From: Streptomyces sp. CG4
GTDB taxonomy: Bacteria; Actinomycetota; Actinomycetes; Streptomycetales; Streptomycetaceae
Direction of reading: 5' to 3'
DNA: 64,000 nt
Assembly: GCF_041080655.1 (NCBI RefSeq)
Contig: NZ_CP163525.1
Span: 1,302,001-1,366,000, forward strand
The position numbers and the translations under genes are program-made. Under the pieces are notes generated by a model. The model was not told the origin of the DNA, did no database searches, and was given only the letters and a program-made list of their open reading frames with translations. Below are positions 8,019 to 16,084 of this stretch, one piece after another; position 1 is the stretch's first letter, and every line of letters begins with the position of its first letter.

Positions 8019-9611
8019 ATGTCCACCACCGCACTGACCCACCATGTCCGCGTCCTCGCCGCACCCGGCCACCGCCACGACGAGATCCTCACCCCCGCCG
8101 CCCTGGACTTCGTCGGTCGTCTGATCGCGGCCTTCGGCACACGCCGCCAGGACCTGATGAGGGAACGCCGCCGACAGGCCCTGCGCCTGGCCGCCGGGTC
8201 CCTGCTCGACTTCCCCTTGGTCACCTCCGCCGTCCGTGCCGACCCGAGCTGGCGCGTCGCGCCGCCCGCGCCCGGTCTGACCGACCGGCGGGTCGAGATC
8301 ACCGGCCCGCCGGAGCGCCGTACGACGGTGAACGCACTCAACTCCGGCGCCCGGGTGTGGATAGCCGACTTCGCGGATGCGACCGCTCCCACCTGGGAGA
8401 ACATCATCGGTGGCCAGCTGAACCTGCTGGACGCCGTCGAGCGGCGGATCGACTTCACCGCCGGGGACGGCAAGGAGTACCGGCTCGGGGAGCAGCTCGC
8501 CACCATCGTCGTACGACCGCGCGGCTGGCATCTGGACGAGGAGCATCTGGAGTACGACGGCCGGCCGGTGCCCGCCGCGCTCGTCGACTTCGGTCTGTAC
8601 TTCTTCCGCTGCGCCCAGCGGCAGATCGACGCCGGGTACGGCCCGTACTTCTGTCTGCCGAAGCTGGAGAACCGGTACGAGGCCCGGCTGTGGAACGACA
8701 TCTTCGTCCTCGCCCAGGAGTTGCTCGGCATCCCCCGGGGCACCGTCCGCGCCACCGTGCTCATCGAGACGATCACGGCCGCGTTCGAGATGGAGGAGAT
8801 CCTGCACGAGCTGCGCGAGCACAGCTCCGGCCTCAGCGCGGGCCGCTGGGACTATCTGTTCAGCCTGATCAAGACCTTCGGCCACCGCACCGACTGCCTG
8901 CTCCCCGACCGTGCCAAGGTCACGATGACCGCGCCCTTCATGCGGGCGTACACCGCACTGCTCGTGCGCACCTGCCACCGGCGCGGCGCCCATGCGATCG
9001 GCGGGATGGCCGCGCAGGTGCCCGGCGAGGACCCGGACGCCCATGAGGCCGCGGCGGCCACGGTGCGGCTGGACAAGGAGCGGGAGGCGGAGGACGGGTT
9101 CGACGGCTCGTGGGTGGCCCACCCGGGGCTCGTCCCGGTGTGCCGTGCGGTGTTCGACGGCGTCCTCGGCGACCGGCCGCACCAGCTCGACCGGACGCGG
9201 GACGACGTGGCGGTGACGGCCGGTGACCTGCTGTCCGTGCGCCGGCTCAGCGGCCCGCCGACCCCGGACGGCGTGCGCACCAACATCGCTGTCGCGCTGC
9301 GCTACTTCGCCGCCTGGCTGCGCGGGCAGGGCGCGGTCGCCCTCCACGGCCTCATGGCGGACGCGGCCACCGCCGAGTTCGCCCGGGTGCAGGTCTGGCA
9401 GTGGCTGCGGCACCGGGTGATCGACCGGGAGACGGTCCTGCGGCTGCTCGACGAGGAGACCGCGAAGCTCGGCGCCGAGTATCCCTGGGCGCCGGTGGAG
9501 GAGGCGCGGGCGCTGTTCGAACGCACCGCGCTGTCCGGGGAGTTGCCACTGTTCTTCACACCGGACGCCTACTCCCGTCATCTCGTGCGGCACGCGAAGG
9601 AGGGGTCATGA
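8019..9611 (+). CDS. aceB: Malate synthase A
   Basis: A 530-residue malate synthase (glyoxylate plus acetyl-CoA to malate), the second glyoxylate-shunt enzyme, of the A-form length. Recognisable blocks are VWIADFADATAPTWENIIGGQ near residue 110, YFCLPKLENRYEARLWND near 210, VRATVLIETITAAFEMEEILHELREH near 245 with the acidic metal-binding residues, and GRWDYLFSLIKTF near 275. The ATG follows an AGGAGAA ribosome site. Its stop overlaps the next gene's start (ATGA), so the dehydrogenase is coupled to it. Confidence 0.97.
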   Translation: MSTTALTHHVRVLAAPGHRHDEILTPAALDFVGRLIAAFGTRRQDLMRERRRQALRLAAGSLLDFPLVTSAVRADPSWRVAPPAPGLTDRRVEITGPPERRTTVNALNSGARVWIADFADATAPTWENIIGGQLNLLDAVERRIDFTAGDGKEYRLGEQLATIVVRPRGWHLDEEHLEYDGRPVPAALVDFGLYFFRCAQRQIDAGYGPYFCLPKLENRYEARLWNDIFVLAQELLGIPRGTVRATVLIETITAAFEMEEILHELREHSSGLSAGRWDYLFSLIKTFGHRTDCLLPDRAKVTMTAPFMRAYTALLVRTCHRRGAHAIGGMAAQVPGEDPDAHEAAAATVRLDKEREAEDGFDGSWVAHPGLVPVCRAVFDGVLGDRPHQLDRTRDDVAVTAGDLLSVRRLSGPPTPDGVRTNIAVALRYFAAWLRGQGAVALHGLMADAATAEFARVQVWQWLRHRVIDRETVLRLLDEETAKLGAEYPWAPVEEARALFERTALSGELPLFFTPDAYSRHLVRHAKEGS

Positions 9612-10486
9612 GCGGGCGTATCCGAAGGGTGGGCGTGGTCGGTGGCGGCCAGATGGGCGCCGGGATCGCCGAGGTGTGTGCGCGGGCCGGTCTGGACACG
9701 GTGGTGTGCGAGGTGGACGCGGCCGCGGCCCGTGCCGCGCGGGAACGGGTGGCGGGCTCGCTCGACCGCGCCGTGCGACGCGGGAAGCTGCCCGAGAGCG
9801 CCGCACAGGACGCGCTCGCCCGGCTCGTCTTCACCGGCGACCTGACGGACCTGGCCGACCGGCAGCTGGTCGTGGAGGCCGTCGTGGAGAGCCCCGACGC
9901 CAAGACCGAGGTCTTCGCGGCACTCGACAAGATCGTCGAGGATCCGGCGGCCGTGCTGGCCACCAACACCTCGTCCTTGTCGGTGATGCGGCTCGGCAGG
10001 GCGACCGGACGGGCCGACCGGGTCGTGGGCCTGCACTTCTTCAACCCCGTTCCGGTGCTGCCGCTGGTGGAGGTCGTGACCTCGCTGCACACGTCGGCCG
10101 ACACGGTGGCCGCGGCCGAGGAGTTCGCGGGCCGCACACTGGGCAAGACGGTGATCCACAGCCGGGACCGGTCGGGTTTCGTCGTCAACGCGCTACTCGT
10201 GCCGTATCTGCTGTCCGCGATCCGGATGGCGGAGTCCGGCTTCGCCACCGCCGCCGACATCGACACCGGCATGGAGCTGGGCTGCGCCCACCCCATGGGC
10301 CCGCTGAAACTCGCGGACCTCATCGGCCTGGACACGGTCGCCTCCATCGCCGAGTCGCTGTACGACGAGTTCCGCGAGCCCCTCTACGCCCCTCCCCCGC
10401 TGCTCCAGCGGATGGTCGAGGCGGGACTGCTGGGCCGTAAGACCGGCCGCGGCTTCCACCCGTACGACCCGTACGACCAGGACTGA
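9608..10486 (+). CDS. 3-hydroxyacyl-CoA (3-hydroxybutyryl-CoA) dehydrogenase
   Basis: A 292-residue NAD(P)-dependent dehydrogenase. The N-terminal dinucleotide site is VGVVGGGQMGAGIAEVCAR; HFFNPVPVLPLVEVV carries the catalytic His and DRSGFVVNALLVPYL precedes the C-terminal dimerisation domain, which contains MELGCAHPMGPLKLADLIG. It starts at ATG 9608 with GGAGGGG ahead of it and overlaps aceB by ATGA. The same enzyme type (fadB2) follows icl1 in mycobacteria. It would interconvert acetoacetyl-CoA and 3-hydroxybutyryl-CoA, linking C4 units to the glyoxylate shunt. A small GGGCGG/CCGCCC hairpin follows at 10507-10521. Confidence 0.93.
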   Translation: MSGRIRRVGVVGGGQMGAGIAEVCARAGLDTVVCEVDAAAARAARERVAGSLDRAVRRGKLPESAAQDALARLVFTGDLTDLADRQLVVEAVVESPDAKTEVFAALDKIVEDPAAVLATNTSSLSVMRLGRATGRADRVVGLHFFNPVPVLPLVEVVTSLHTSADTVAAAEEFAGRTLGKTVIHSRDRSGFVVNALLVPYLLSAIRMAESGFATAADIDTGMELGCAHPMGPLKLADLIGLDTVASIAESLYDEFREPLYAPPPLLQRMVEAGLLGRKTGRGFHPYDPYDQD

Positions 10487-10564
10487 GGCCACCGCCCGCA
10501 GGAACAGGGCGGAGACCGCCCGCGCGACCAGGGCTCGGCCCGCTACCCGCCGCCGCGCACGCCG

Positions 10565-10989
10565 CCCGCTGGTCCGGACCCGCGTAGGCGGCGAGGGGCC
10601 GGACCAGCGCGTTGTGGGCGAGCTGTTCGGTGACGTGGGTGGTCCGGCCGTGCTGCGACTCATCGCGAAGAGGGATGTGAAGGCCGAGGTGTCGAAGCCG
10701 ATCAGGTGGCGGGCGAGCCCGGCCGGGTAGTCGGGGTGGGGATGGACGCCCTTGCGGGTGAGCGAGCATGGCGTGATGCAGGGCCGCGTGCAGCTCGGCG
10801 AGACGGGGGATCTCGGGGTCGGTGGCGCGGGCGACCAGGCGGTCCAGGGCGTCCCGCGTGATCGGCACACGGGAGTCGCTGTGCTCGTAGACGCGATGGC
10901 CGAAGCCCGTGATCTTCCGCCCGCCGGCCGGCGCCTGCTCCAGCTGCTCCTCGGCCCGGCGCGGGTCGCCGACCTCCGTCGGCGCATTC
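10565..10989 (-). pseudogene. Citrate/2-methylcitrate synthase relic (C-terminal half, frameshifted)
   Basis: Reading the minus strand from about 10989, EVGDPRRAEEQLEQ is followed by GRKITGFGHRVYEHSDSR, the citrate-synthase active-site His block, and then DPEIPRLAELHAALHHAM. The frame then shifts to KGVHPHPDYPAGLARHLIGF and DTSAFTSLFAMSR, and shifts again to HVTEQLAHNALVRPLAAYAG. All blocks are in family order and spacing, but at least two frameshifts are present. The N-terminal half is missing and an in-frame TAG lies just upstream. It faces away from the regulator relic next to it. Confidence 0.8.
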
Positions 10990-11089
10990 CGCGGATGCTA
11001 AGTTCGCGGGCGAGGCGAGGAGGTGTGCGCATGGTCCGGCGACCGGCCGACCGCCGGCCAACCGGCGCTGCTGGAGCATGGCCCACTGC

Positions 11090-11411
11090 TGGACCACCGG
11101 ATGAGCACCCTGCAGCGCACCGGGCGACGGGGCGTGCCGTTCTCGTTCCTGCGGGTCGACCGGGCCGGCGACATCTCCAAACGACGGTCCGCGTGCCGCA
11201 GTTCGCGGGCGAGCGCGACGGCGAACTCGGCGCGCGGGGCATGGTGACCCTGGACGACCCCCGGGCCGCGAACCGCCGGCGGCCTGGGCTGCCGGATCCG
11301 CGAGCGTCGCGACTGCGGCCAGCGGGCCCGCCCCCGGCCGGCGGACGGTCGGCCGTCGACCCGGACCGGCGTCCGTATGTGCCGTACGCGGTCGAGTCCC
11401 GCACCCCATGA
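11090..11411 (+). pseudogene. ScfR/PrpR-type regulator relic (C-terminal fragment, frameshifted)
   Basis: [19 protein letters not shown] then [11 protein letters not shown] matches the RamB C-terminal region encoded at 4868-6298 almost residue for residue. Most of the sensing domain is then lost, and from 11281 the frame gives GLGCRIRERRDCGQRAR; a further shift gives VDPDRRPYVPYAVES before a stop at 11409-11411. The N-terminal DNA-binding half is absent. Such regulators (PrpR) sit divergently from methylcitrate-cycle genes in mycobacteria, which fits the citrate-synthase relic next to it. Confidence 0.78.
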
Positions 11412-11442
11412 CACCGATGACACGGACACCAGGAGCAGCCGC

Positions 11443-12027
11443 GTGACCAGCCGCGTGACCTTCGTCTCGCCCGCCATGAGCCCATCTCTGCGGCAGGCCC
11501 GCTTCTACGACGGCGACTCCGTCGACGACATCGGCGCGGCCGGTGCCCGGGCGGCGGCCGGGTCACTGCCCGCACCCGCCCGCGTGGTCACTTCCGCCAG
11601 TGTGCGCTGCCGGGAGACGGCCGAGGCACTCGGCCTCGACGGCGCGGCGGCAGCGGAGCTGGCCGGTCTCGATGTGGGCCGCTGGCGGGGCCGCACCCTG
11701 CAGGAGGTGGGGGCCGCGGAGCCGGAGGCGGTGGGCCGCTGGCTCACCGATCCCGGCTGGGCGGAACACGGTGGGGAGTCGGTGCGGGACGTGTGCGAGC
11801 GGATCGGGCGCTGGCTGGACACCGCCCAGGACATGGACGGCCGTACGGTCGCCGTGGTCGAGCCGGAGGTGGTGCGGGCGGCCGTCGTCGCCGCCCTCGA
11901 CCTGTCCGCCTCGGTCTTCTGGCGCCTCGATGTGCCGCCGCTGACCGTGACCGAGCTCAGCGGCCGGTCCGGGCGGTGGAATCTGCGGCTGGGGCGTCCG
12001 CTGGCCGCACCGGAGGAGGACGACTAG
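11443..12027 (+). CDS. Histidine-phosphatase-like protein lacking the catalytic histidines
   Basis: A 194-residue protein with the phosphoglycerate-mutase fold. It keeps VVTSASVRCRETAEALGL and WAEHGGESVRDVCERIGRWL, which are family blocks. However, the N-terminal RHG is replaced by FVSPAMSPSLRQ and the second His block reads VVEPEVVRAAVVAAL, so neither catalytic His is present. GTG at 11443 is chosen because AGGAG ends seven bases upstream. Proteins of this type sit next to cbtA/cbtB in actinomycetes, suggesting a cobalt- or corrinoid-linked role as a binding protein rather than a phosphatase; that role is an inference. Confidence 0.75.
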   Translation: MTSRVTFVSPAMSPSLRQARFYDGDSVDDIGAAGARAAAGSLPAPARVVTSASVRCRETAEALGLDGAAAAELAGLDVGRWRGRTLQEVGAAEPEAVGRWLTDPGWAEHGGESVRDVCERIGRWLDTAQDMDGRTVAVVEPEVVRAAVVAALDLSASVFWRLDVPPLTVTELSGRSGRWNLRLGRPLAAPEEDD

Positions 12028-12076
12028 GCGCCGCCGGCCGGGGGTTCAGGCCGACCAGGGAGCGCCGAAGGGCCGT

Positions 12077-12442
12077 TCAGGCTGTCGGGCCCCGATGGCG
12101 GCGCAGCAGTGCCGCCACGGCGCAGCGCAGGCAGGGGGCCGCGGTGGCGTCCACCACGGGCTCGCCGTCGGGGCTCGTGGCCGGTGCCATGTGGGGGTGC
12201 CCCTGGCAGGTCTCCGCTGGGGTCTGCCCTGGGCAGGGCTCTCCCGGGGTGGCTATGAGCGCCTCCAGGTCGTGCAGGAGCCGTTCGTTGCGCTTGGCCT
12301 GCTGGGCGAGGACCCGGACGCGGGCGCTCTGGCCGCCGATCTGGCGGCGACTGGCGGCCAGTTGCTCGTACTCCTCCAGGGTGAGGGCGACCGCGTCCCG
12401 GCCGCCGAGGGTGATGCGGCGCGGCTGTGAAGGTCTGGCCAT
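12077..12442 (-). CDS. Hypothetical protein, helical, Cys-containing tail
   Basis: A 121-residue protein not recognised. It starts at ATG 12442 with an excellent GGAGGAAG ribosome site. The first 35 residues are basic (MARPSQPRRITLGGRDAVAL), residues about 35-80 look like an amphipathic helix or short coiled coil (EYEQLAASRRQIGGQSARVR), and the C-terminal part has Cys residues in PCPGQ, TCQGH and PCLRCAVAALL. The CLRC pair could bind metal. A strong terminator separates it from cbtA, so it is probably transcribed alone. Confidence 0.65.
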   Translation of the reverse strand: MARPSQPRRITLGGRDAVALTLEEYEQLAASRRQIGGQSARVRVLAQQAKRNERLLHDLEALIATPGEPCPGQTPAETCQGHPHMAPATSPDGEPVVDATAAPCLRCAVAALLRRHRGPTA

Positions 12443-12541
12443 CCGCTTCCTCCGCGCCTCGCCCGGGTGGTGGGCGCCCGATCGGCCGGCTTCCGTGCCC
12501 TGCCCGTGAAATCCCGTGTGCATCGGTGTCCGTTGAACGCC

Positions 12542-12574
12542 AGAGGGCCCTTGGAAGGTTCCGAAGGGCCCTCT
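12542..12574 (-). terminator. Intrinsic terminator after cbtA
   Basis: Perfect 11-bp stem AGAGGGCCCTT / AAGGGCCCTCT with an 11-base loop, 15 bases beyond the cbtA stop. It ends the riboswitch-controlled cbtBA transcript. Confidence 0.85.
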
Positions 12575-12589
12575 GTTGTCCGGAAGGAG

Positions 12590-13342
12590 TCAGTGCGCGG
12601 CCGGAACCGCACGTCCGCTCTTGGCCGCCGCCGGCTTGGGGTTCAGCACCCGCTCGGCCAACTCGCCGAAGAGAAGGCCGAATCCGCCCCACATGACGGT
12701 CTGGATCGCCAGTGCCGAGAGCCGGAACCGCCACAGCAGGGTCGCCGGGAAGTCCTTGGGCACCTCGTTGACGACGGGCAGGAACTGGTAGGCCAGGCCG
12801 ATCACGACGGCGAACGCGGCCACCGCGACCACGGTCGCCCACCAGGTGCCCAGGCTCGGCGCGAGCCGCTTGCCCAGGAGGGTGGCGGCGATCGCCAGGA
12901 GGACGCTGAGCAGCATCATCAGGAAGTACAGGGTGGTCCGCTTGCCGATGGTGTCGGGGCTGCCGACCGACGGCGGATTGGCCGGGTACTTCAGGAACGG
13001 CACCACGTACACGGCGAACAGGGCGCAGCCCGACAGCAGCAGCGCCGTGGCGCGCGGGCTGAAGCGGCCCACGCGGCCGAGGGCGAAGCAGTACGCGAGC
13101 GCGGCGATGCCGCCGAAGGCGACCCCGTAGACGAGGACGCCGGTGGCGAGGCCGGCGGTGGACTGCAGGGAGCGGGAGACGACCGCCATCTCGTGCTCGT
13201 GGGAGTGGGCGTCCTCGAAGCTGATCGCCTTGTCGACGTTCGGCTCACCGAGGAGATAGGCCACCACCAGGGCGAGCACGCCGGCCGCGAGGCCGGCGAG
13301 CATGCCCCGTACGAGAAGGTTCCGTACGGTTGCGGATTTCAT
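12590..13342 (-). CDS. cbtA: Cobalt transporter subunit CbtA
   Basis: A 250-residue membrane protein with about five to six hydrophobic segments (residues 10-30, 60-85, 98-115, 140-160, 170-192, 215-235). The first loop carries HSHEHEMAVVSRSLQ, a His-rich stretch typical of this proposed cobalt importer. It lies 21 bases downstream of cbtB in one transcript that begins with a cobalamin riboswitch, so cobalt uptake would be switched off when B12 is plentiful. Transport has been inferred for the family from genome context. Confidence 0.92.
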   Translation of the reverse strand: MKSATVRNLLVRGMLAGLAAGVLALVVAYLLGEPNVDKAISFEDAHSHEHEMAVVSRSLQSTAGLATGVLVYGVAFGGIAALAYCFALGRVGRFSPRATALLLSGCALFAVYVVPFLKYPANPPSVGSPDTIGKRTTLYFLMMLLSVLLAIAATLLGKRLAPSLGTWWATVVAVAAFAVVIGLAYQFLPVVNEVPKDFPATLLWRFRLSALAIQTVMWGGFGLLFGELAERVLNPKPAAAKSGRAVPAAH

Positions 13343-13363
13343 GTGTGCACGGGGTCCCTCGCG

Positions 13364-13585
13364 TCAGTGGCAGGGGAAACCGAGCAGGTGGCGGGCGTCG
13401 TGCACCCACTCGTGGACGTCCGTGCCGCTGAACACGGAGGTGGCGCCCTGCTCGGCGCCGACGAAGTAGAGCAGGACCATCATGAGGATGCCGAAGAACA
13501 CCGCCCAGGGAGCGATCGCCTTCAGCGGCAGCTTGGCGGGAACGACGGGGGTGGTGGCTGTCGGCTGGGCGACGGTCTGCGCCAT
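13364..13585 (-). CDS. cbtB: Cobalt transporter subunit CbtB
   Basis: A 73-residue protein with a single hydrophobic segment (AIAPWAVFFGILMMVLLYFV, residues about 25-44) and the family C-terminus VHEWVHDARHLLGFPCH, whose His residues are thought to bind cobalt. ATG at 13585 follows an AGAGGAGGG ribosome site. It is the first gene after the cobalamin riboswitch and is followed by cbtA. Confidence 0.92.
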   Translation of the reverse strand: MAQTVAQPTATTPVVPAKLPLKAIAPWAVFFGILMMVLLYFVGAEQGATSVFSGTDVHEWVHDARHLLGFPCH

Positions 13586-13633
13586 GGCAGGACCCTCCTC
13601 TGGGAGTTCGCGTCCCATCTCGGTGGTGCACAG

Positions 13634-13731
13634 GACGACGGCCACGGGTCTGACTCACGAGCCCCCTGGGGGTCCCGCATACAGTGGCGCGACCGTGCCG
13701 GATTCCCACCGGCTTCCGTGTCGCCGTCGTC
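13634..13731 (-). promoter_or_regulatory. Cobalamin riboswitch controlling cbtBA
   Basis: On the minus strand a closing helix (GACGACGGC with GCCGTCGTC) brackets the conserved core GAAGCCGGTGGGAATCCGGC, then GGTCGCGCCACTGTATGCGG and the B12-box region GTGAGTCAGACCCGTGG. It ends 48 bases before the cbtB start, placing it in the 5' UTR. Upstream, 13732-13949 shows no gene. Confidence 0.92.
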
Positions 13732-13949
13732 GATATCGGACCGACCGTACCGCGTGACGCGACCATGGCCAAGACCGCCTCCGCCCGACGTGATCTTCCT
13801 CTCCCACCAGGCGGGACGGCAGAGGGCCGGTGGGTCGGCAGTGGCGGAATTCCGGCGGTCGTTCGTCGATGAAGGCCGCCGCGACCTCGCCGGTTCGGCG
13901 GCCATGCGGGCGTCCAAGTGCCCGGGTCGACCGAACGCGACGGTCCTGC

Positions 13950-15026
13950 TCACCAGGCCGCCTCCCGGGCGTCGCCGGGCCCGGCGAGCCCCAGTTCGCG
14001 GTCGCCGAGCGGGGCGAAGAAGCGGGCCACGTCGGCGTCGGAGACCTCGGCGAGGGTCTTCGGGAACCAGCGCGGATCGCGGTCCTTGTCGATGACCTGG
14101 GCGCGGATGCCCTCCACCAGGTCGGCTGTGCTCAGGGCGGCGCAGGAGACGCGGTACTCCTGGTCGAGGACCCGTTCCAGCGGGCCGAGACGCCGGGCGC
14201 GGCGCACTGCGGCCAGGGTGACCTTGAGGGCGGTGGGCGACTTGGCGAGCAGGGTATCGGCGGCCTCCTTCGCGTCCGGGCCGCCGTGGGCGAACAGCCG
14301 TTGAACGATCTCCTCGACCGAGTCGGCGGCGTAACAGCCGTCGATCCACTCGCGCCTTGCCGTCAACTCCCCTTGTGGCGGCGGCTGTACGTGCCGGGCG
14401 AGGACGTCCGGCAGGGGCATCTCGGCGAGGTCGTCGACGAGGGAGCGGAGCGCGGCGGACGGTACGTAGTGGTCGGCGAGGCCGCACAGCAGGGCGTCGC
14501 CGGCGCCGATCTGCGCGCCCGTCAGCGCGAGGTGGGTGCCCAGTTCGCCCGGGGCGAGGGCGAGCAGATAGGTGCCGCCGACGTCGGGGACGAAGCCGAT
14601 GCCGGTCTCGGGCATCGCGATCCGCGACCGCTCGGTGACGATGCGGACGCTGCCGTGCGCGGAGACGCCTACCCCGCCGCCCATCACGATGCCGTCCATG
14701 AGCGCGACATACGGTTTGGTATAGCGGGCGATACGGGCGTTGAGGTGGTACTCGTCGCGCCAGAACGCGGCCGAGAGGGTGCCGTCGCCGGCGCGGGCGT
14801 CGTCGTGGATGGCACGGATGTCGCCGCCCGCGCACAGTCCGCGCTCTCCGGCGCCGGTGATGACCACGGTCTCGACGGCCGGGTCGTGCTCCCACGCCGT
14901 CAGTGCCTCGTCGATACGGCGCACCATGGCGTGGGTGAGGGCGTTGAGGGCTCTGGGCCGGTTGAGCGTGATGTGGGCGGCCCGGCCCGCGGTGTGGAAC
15001 AGGACGGGTTCCCCGCTGCCGGTCAT
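13950..15026 (-). CDS. 3-hydroxyisobutyryl-CoA hydrolase (HIBCH-type crotonase)
   Basis: A 358-residue crotonase-fold protein of valine catabolism. The length and the extended C-terminal half fit HIBCH rather than simple enoyl-CoA hydratases. GLCAGGDIRAIHDDA is the family oxyanion/CoA motif, GIVMGGGVGVSAHGSVRIVTE follows, and PETGIGFVPDVGGTYLL carries the catalytic Glu/Asp region. ATG at 15026 has GGAGG upstream and overlaps (ATGA) the stop of an acyl-CoA dehydrogenase relic, so this gene was once coupled to a dehydrogenase and now has no intact partner upstream. Confidence 0.9.
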   Translation of the reverse strand: MTGSGEPVLFHTAGRAAHITLNRPRALNALTHAMVRRIDEALTAWEHDPAVETVVITGAGERGLCAGGDIRAIHDDARAGDGTLSAAFWRDEYHLNARIARYTKPYVALMDGIVMGGGVGVSAHGSVRIVTERSRIAMPETGIGFVPDVGGTYLLALAPGELGTHLALTGAQIGAGDALLCGLADHYVPSAALRSLVDDLAEMPLPDVLARHVQPPPQGELTARREWIDGCYAADSVEEIVQRLFAHGGPDAKEAADTLLAKSPTALKVTLAAVRRARRLGPLERVLDQEYRVSCAALSTADLVEGIRAQVIDKDRDPRWFPKTLAEVSDADVARFFAPLGDRELGLAGPGDAREAAW

Positions 15027-15094
15027 CCGAACGCCTCCGGCAGGTCACGGGCCACGATGAAGTACATGATCTCCTTGGTTCCTTCCAGGATCTG
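15023..15094 (-). pseudogene. Acyl-CoA dehydrogenase relic: last 23 codons only
   Basis: Immediately upstream of the hydrolase the minus strand encodes QILEGTKEIMYFIVARD followed by LPEAFG and TGA, the standard C-terminal tail of isobutyryl/short-chain acyl-CoA dehydrogenases. Upstream of the Gln codon the similarity stops abruptly, so the rest of the gene was removed by a deletion. Confidence 0.8.
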
Positions 15095-15178
15095 CGGGAC
15101 CGGTGCGCAGGCCGCGGACGGTGTTCCCGCGGCGCACGCCGGCGGCTGCGGTGCGAGCGCGCGGCATGCCCTTCCTGG

Positions 15179-15586
15179 CTACGGCCGGTCTTCGCCGAGT
15201 CGTCGTCGGGGCGGTGTGAACGTGTACAGGTCGAGGATGTCCGGCCGGGGAGCCACGCCCGGGCCGCCGGCGCGCACCCAGCCGACGATGTCCTCGGTCG
15301 CGTCCGGATCGTTGACGAGCCCGAGCCAGACCGGCCGCGCACCGGCGGCCCGGCCCGCGGCCGAGGGCTGTACGACGATGACGTTGGCCTGATCGCACAC
15401 GTCGAGGCACTCGGAGATGCGCACCGGCAGCTCCGCCCGCAGCCGCGCGGTCTGCGCCGCGTGATCGACCCCGGTCACCTTGGGACTGCCGCAGCAGCAG
15501 TCCCGGCACACCACGACCCGGCACGGCGCCGCACCGCTCGCCGCCGCCGGCTCGCCTGATGTCTCTTCCGTCGGCGTCCCGGGCAT
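15179..15586 (-). CDS. Thioredoxin-like [2Fe-2S] ferredoxin under cobalamin control
   Basis: A 135-residue protein. The four ligand cysteines fit the thioredoxin-like ferredoxin pattern: VVVCRDCCCGSPKV near residue 25, then RISECLDVCDQANVIVVQP near residue 60. ATG at 15586 is followed by a short acidic N-terminus. A cobalamin riboswitch lies 50 bases upstream, so it is probably repressed by B12 and may donate electrons during corrin synthesis or corrinoid reduction. Such ferredoxins are often found with cobalamin genes in Streptomyces; the precise partner is unknown. Confidence 0.85.
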   Translation of the reverse strand: MPGTPTEETSGEPAAASGAAPCRVVVCRDCCCGSPKVTGVDHAAQTARLRAELPVRISECLDVCDQANVIVVQPSAAGRAAGARPVWLGLVNDPDATEDIVGWVRAGGPGVAPRPDILDLYTFTPPRRRLGEDRP

Positions 15587-15635
15587 GCCGTGCCACTCCC
15601 CTCCCGGGGAGATCCGCCCCGGTGTCCGTCGAGGA

Positions 15636-15783
15636 GGCGACCGCGTGAGTCTCCTGGCTCCCGGGTCGTGGCTCGCCCCGCCTTCCCACCCCGGGCGGGG
15701 CGGTGGCCTGCCGGAACTCGCTCACCGGTCACAGTGGCGGGACCGCGCCGGACTTCCACCGGCTTCCTCGGACCGCCGTCGCC
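15636..15783 (-). promoter_or_regulatory. Cobalamin riboswitch controlling the ferredoxin gene
   Basis: On the minus strand: closing GGCGAC/GTCGCC helix, core GAAGCCGGTGGAAGTCCGGC, GGTCCCGCCACTGTGACCGG, a long GC hairpin (about 15672-15702) and a textbook B12 box AGCCAGGAGACTCACGCGG. The aptamer ends 50 bases before the ferredoxin ATG. From its far end to 16084 no gene is visible apart from the 20-bp repeat array. Confidence 0.93.
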
Positions 15784-15886
15784 TTATGTCGCCGATCATC
15801 ATCCCATCACCGGGGCCGCGGGCGGACGGCGCCCTCGGGCGCGCGACGAGTCCGGGGCGCTCATGATGGGTTCGGGTGCCTGTTTT

Positions 15887-15985
15887 GCGTACCGAGCGCA
15901 CACTTCGCGTACCCAGCGCACCCCTCGCGTCGCGGGCGCACACTTCGCGTCCCGGGCGCGCGCCGCACGTCTCGGGCGCACGCCA
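15887..15985. repeat. Five degenerate 20-bp tandem repeats
   Basis: Units begin GCGTACCGAGCGCACACTTC, GCGTACCCAGCGCACCCCTC, GCGTCGCGGGCGCACACTTC, GCGTCCCGGGCGCGCGCCGC and ACGTCTCGGGCGCACGCC. The conserved skeleton is GCGT-n5-GCGCAC-n5. It lies 100 bases upstream of the 565-residue gene and downstream of nothing coding. Confidence 0.8.
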
Positions 15986-16084
15986 TGGGTGAGGCCGCTG
16001 TGACCGGTGAGCGGTCCGGGCCCCTGCGGGGCATACAGAATGTGACCAACTCGTCGCTTTCCGCACCGAATCCGGGAGTCGTGG

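Noticed and set aside
6555..9593. A 1012-codon minus-strand frame opposite aceA and aceB
   Set aside because: Antisense shadow of two clear enzymes caused by high third-position GC; the peptide is His/Gly/Arg-rich without motifs.
11443..12027. An active histidine phosphatase (CobC-like) assignment
   Set aside because: Both catalytic His positions are replaced, so phosphatase activity is not supported.
15887..15985. The 20-bp repeats as a CRISPR array
   Set aside because: Units are directly adjacent without unique spacers, are degenerate, and no cas gene is in the window.
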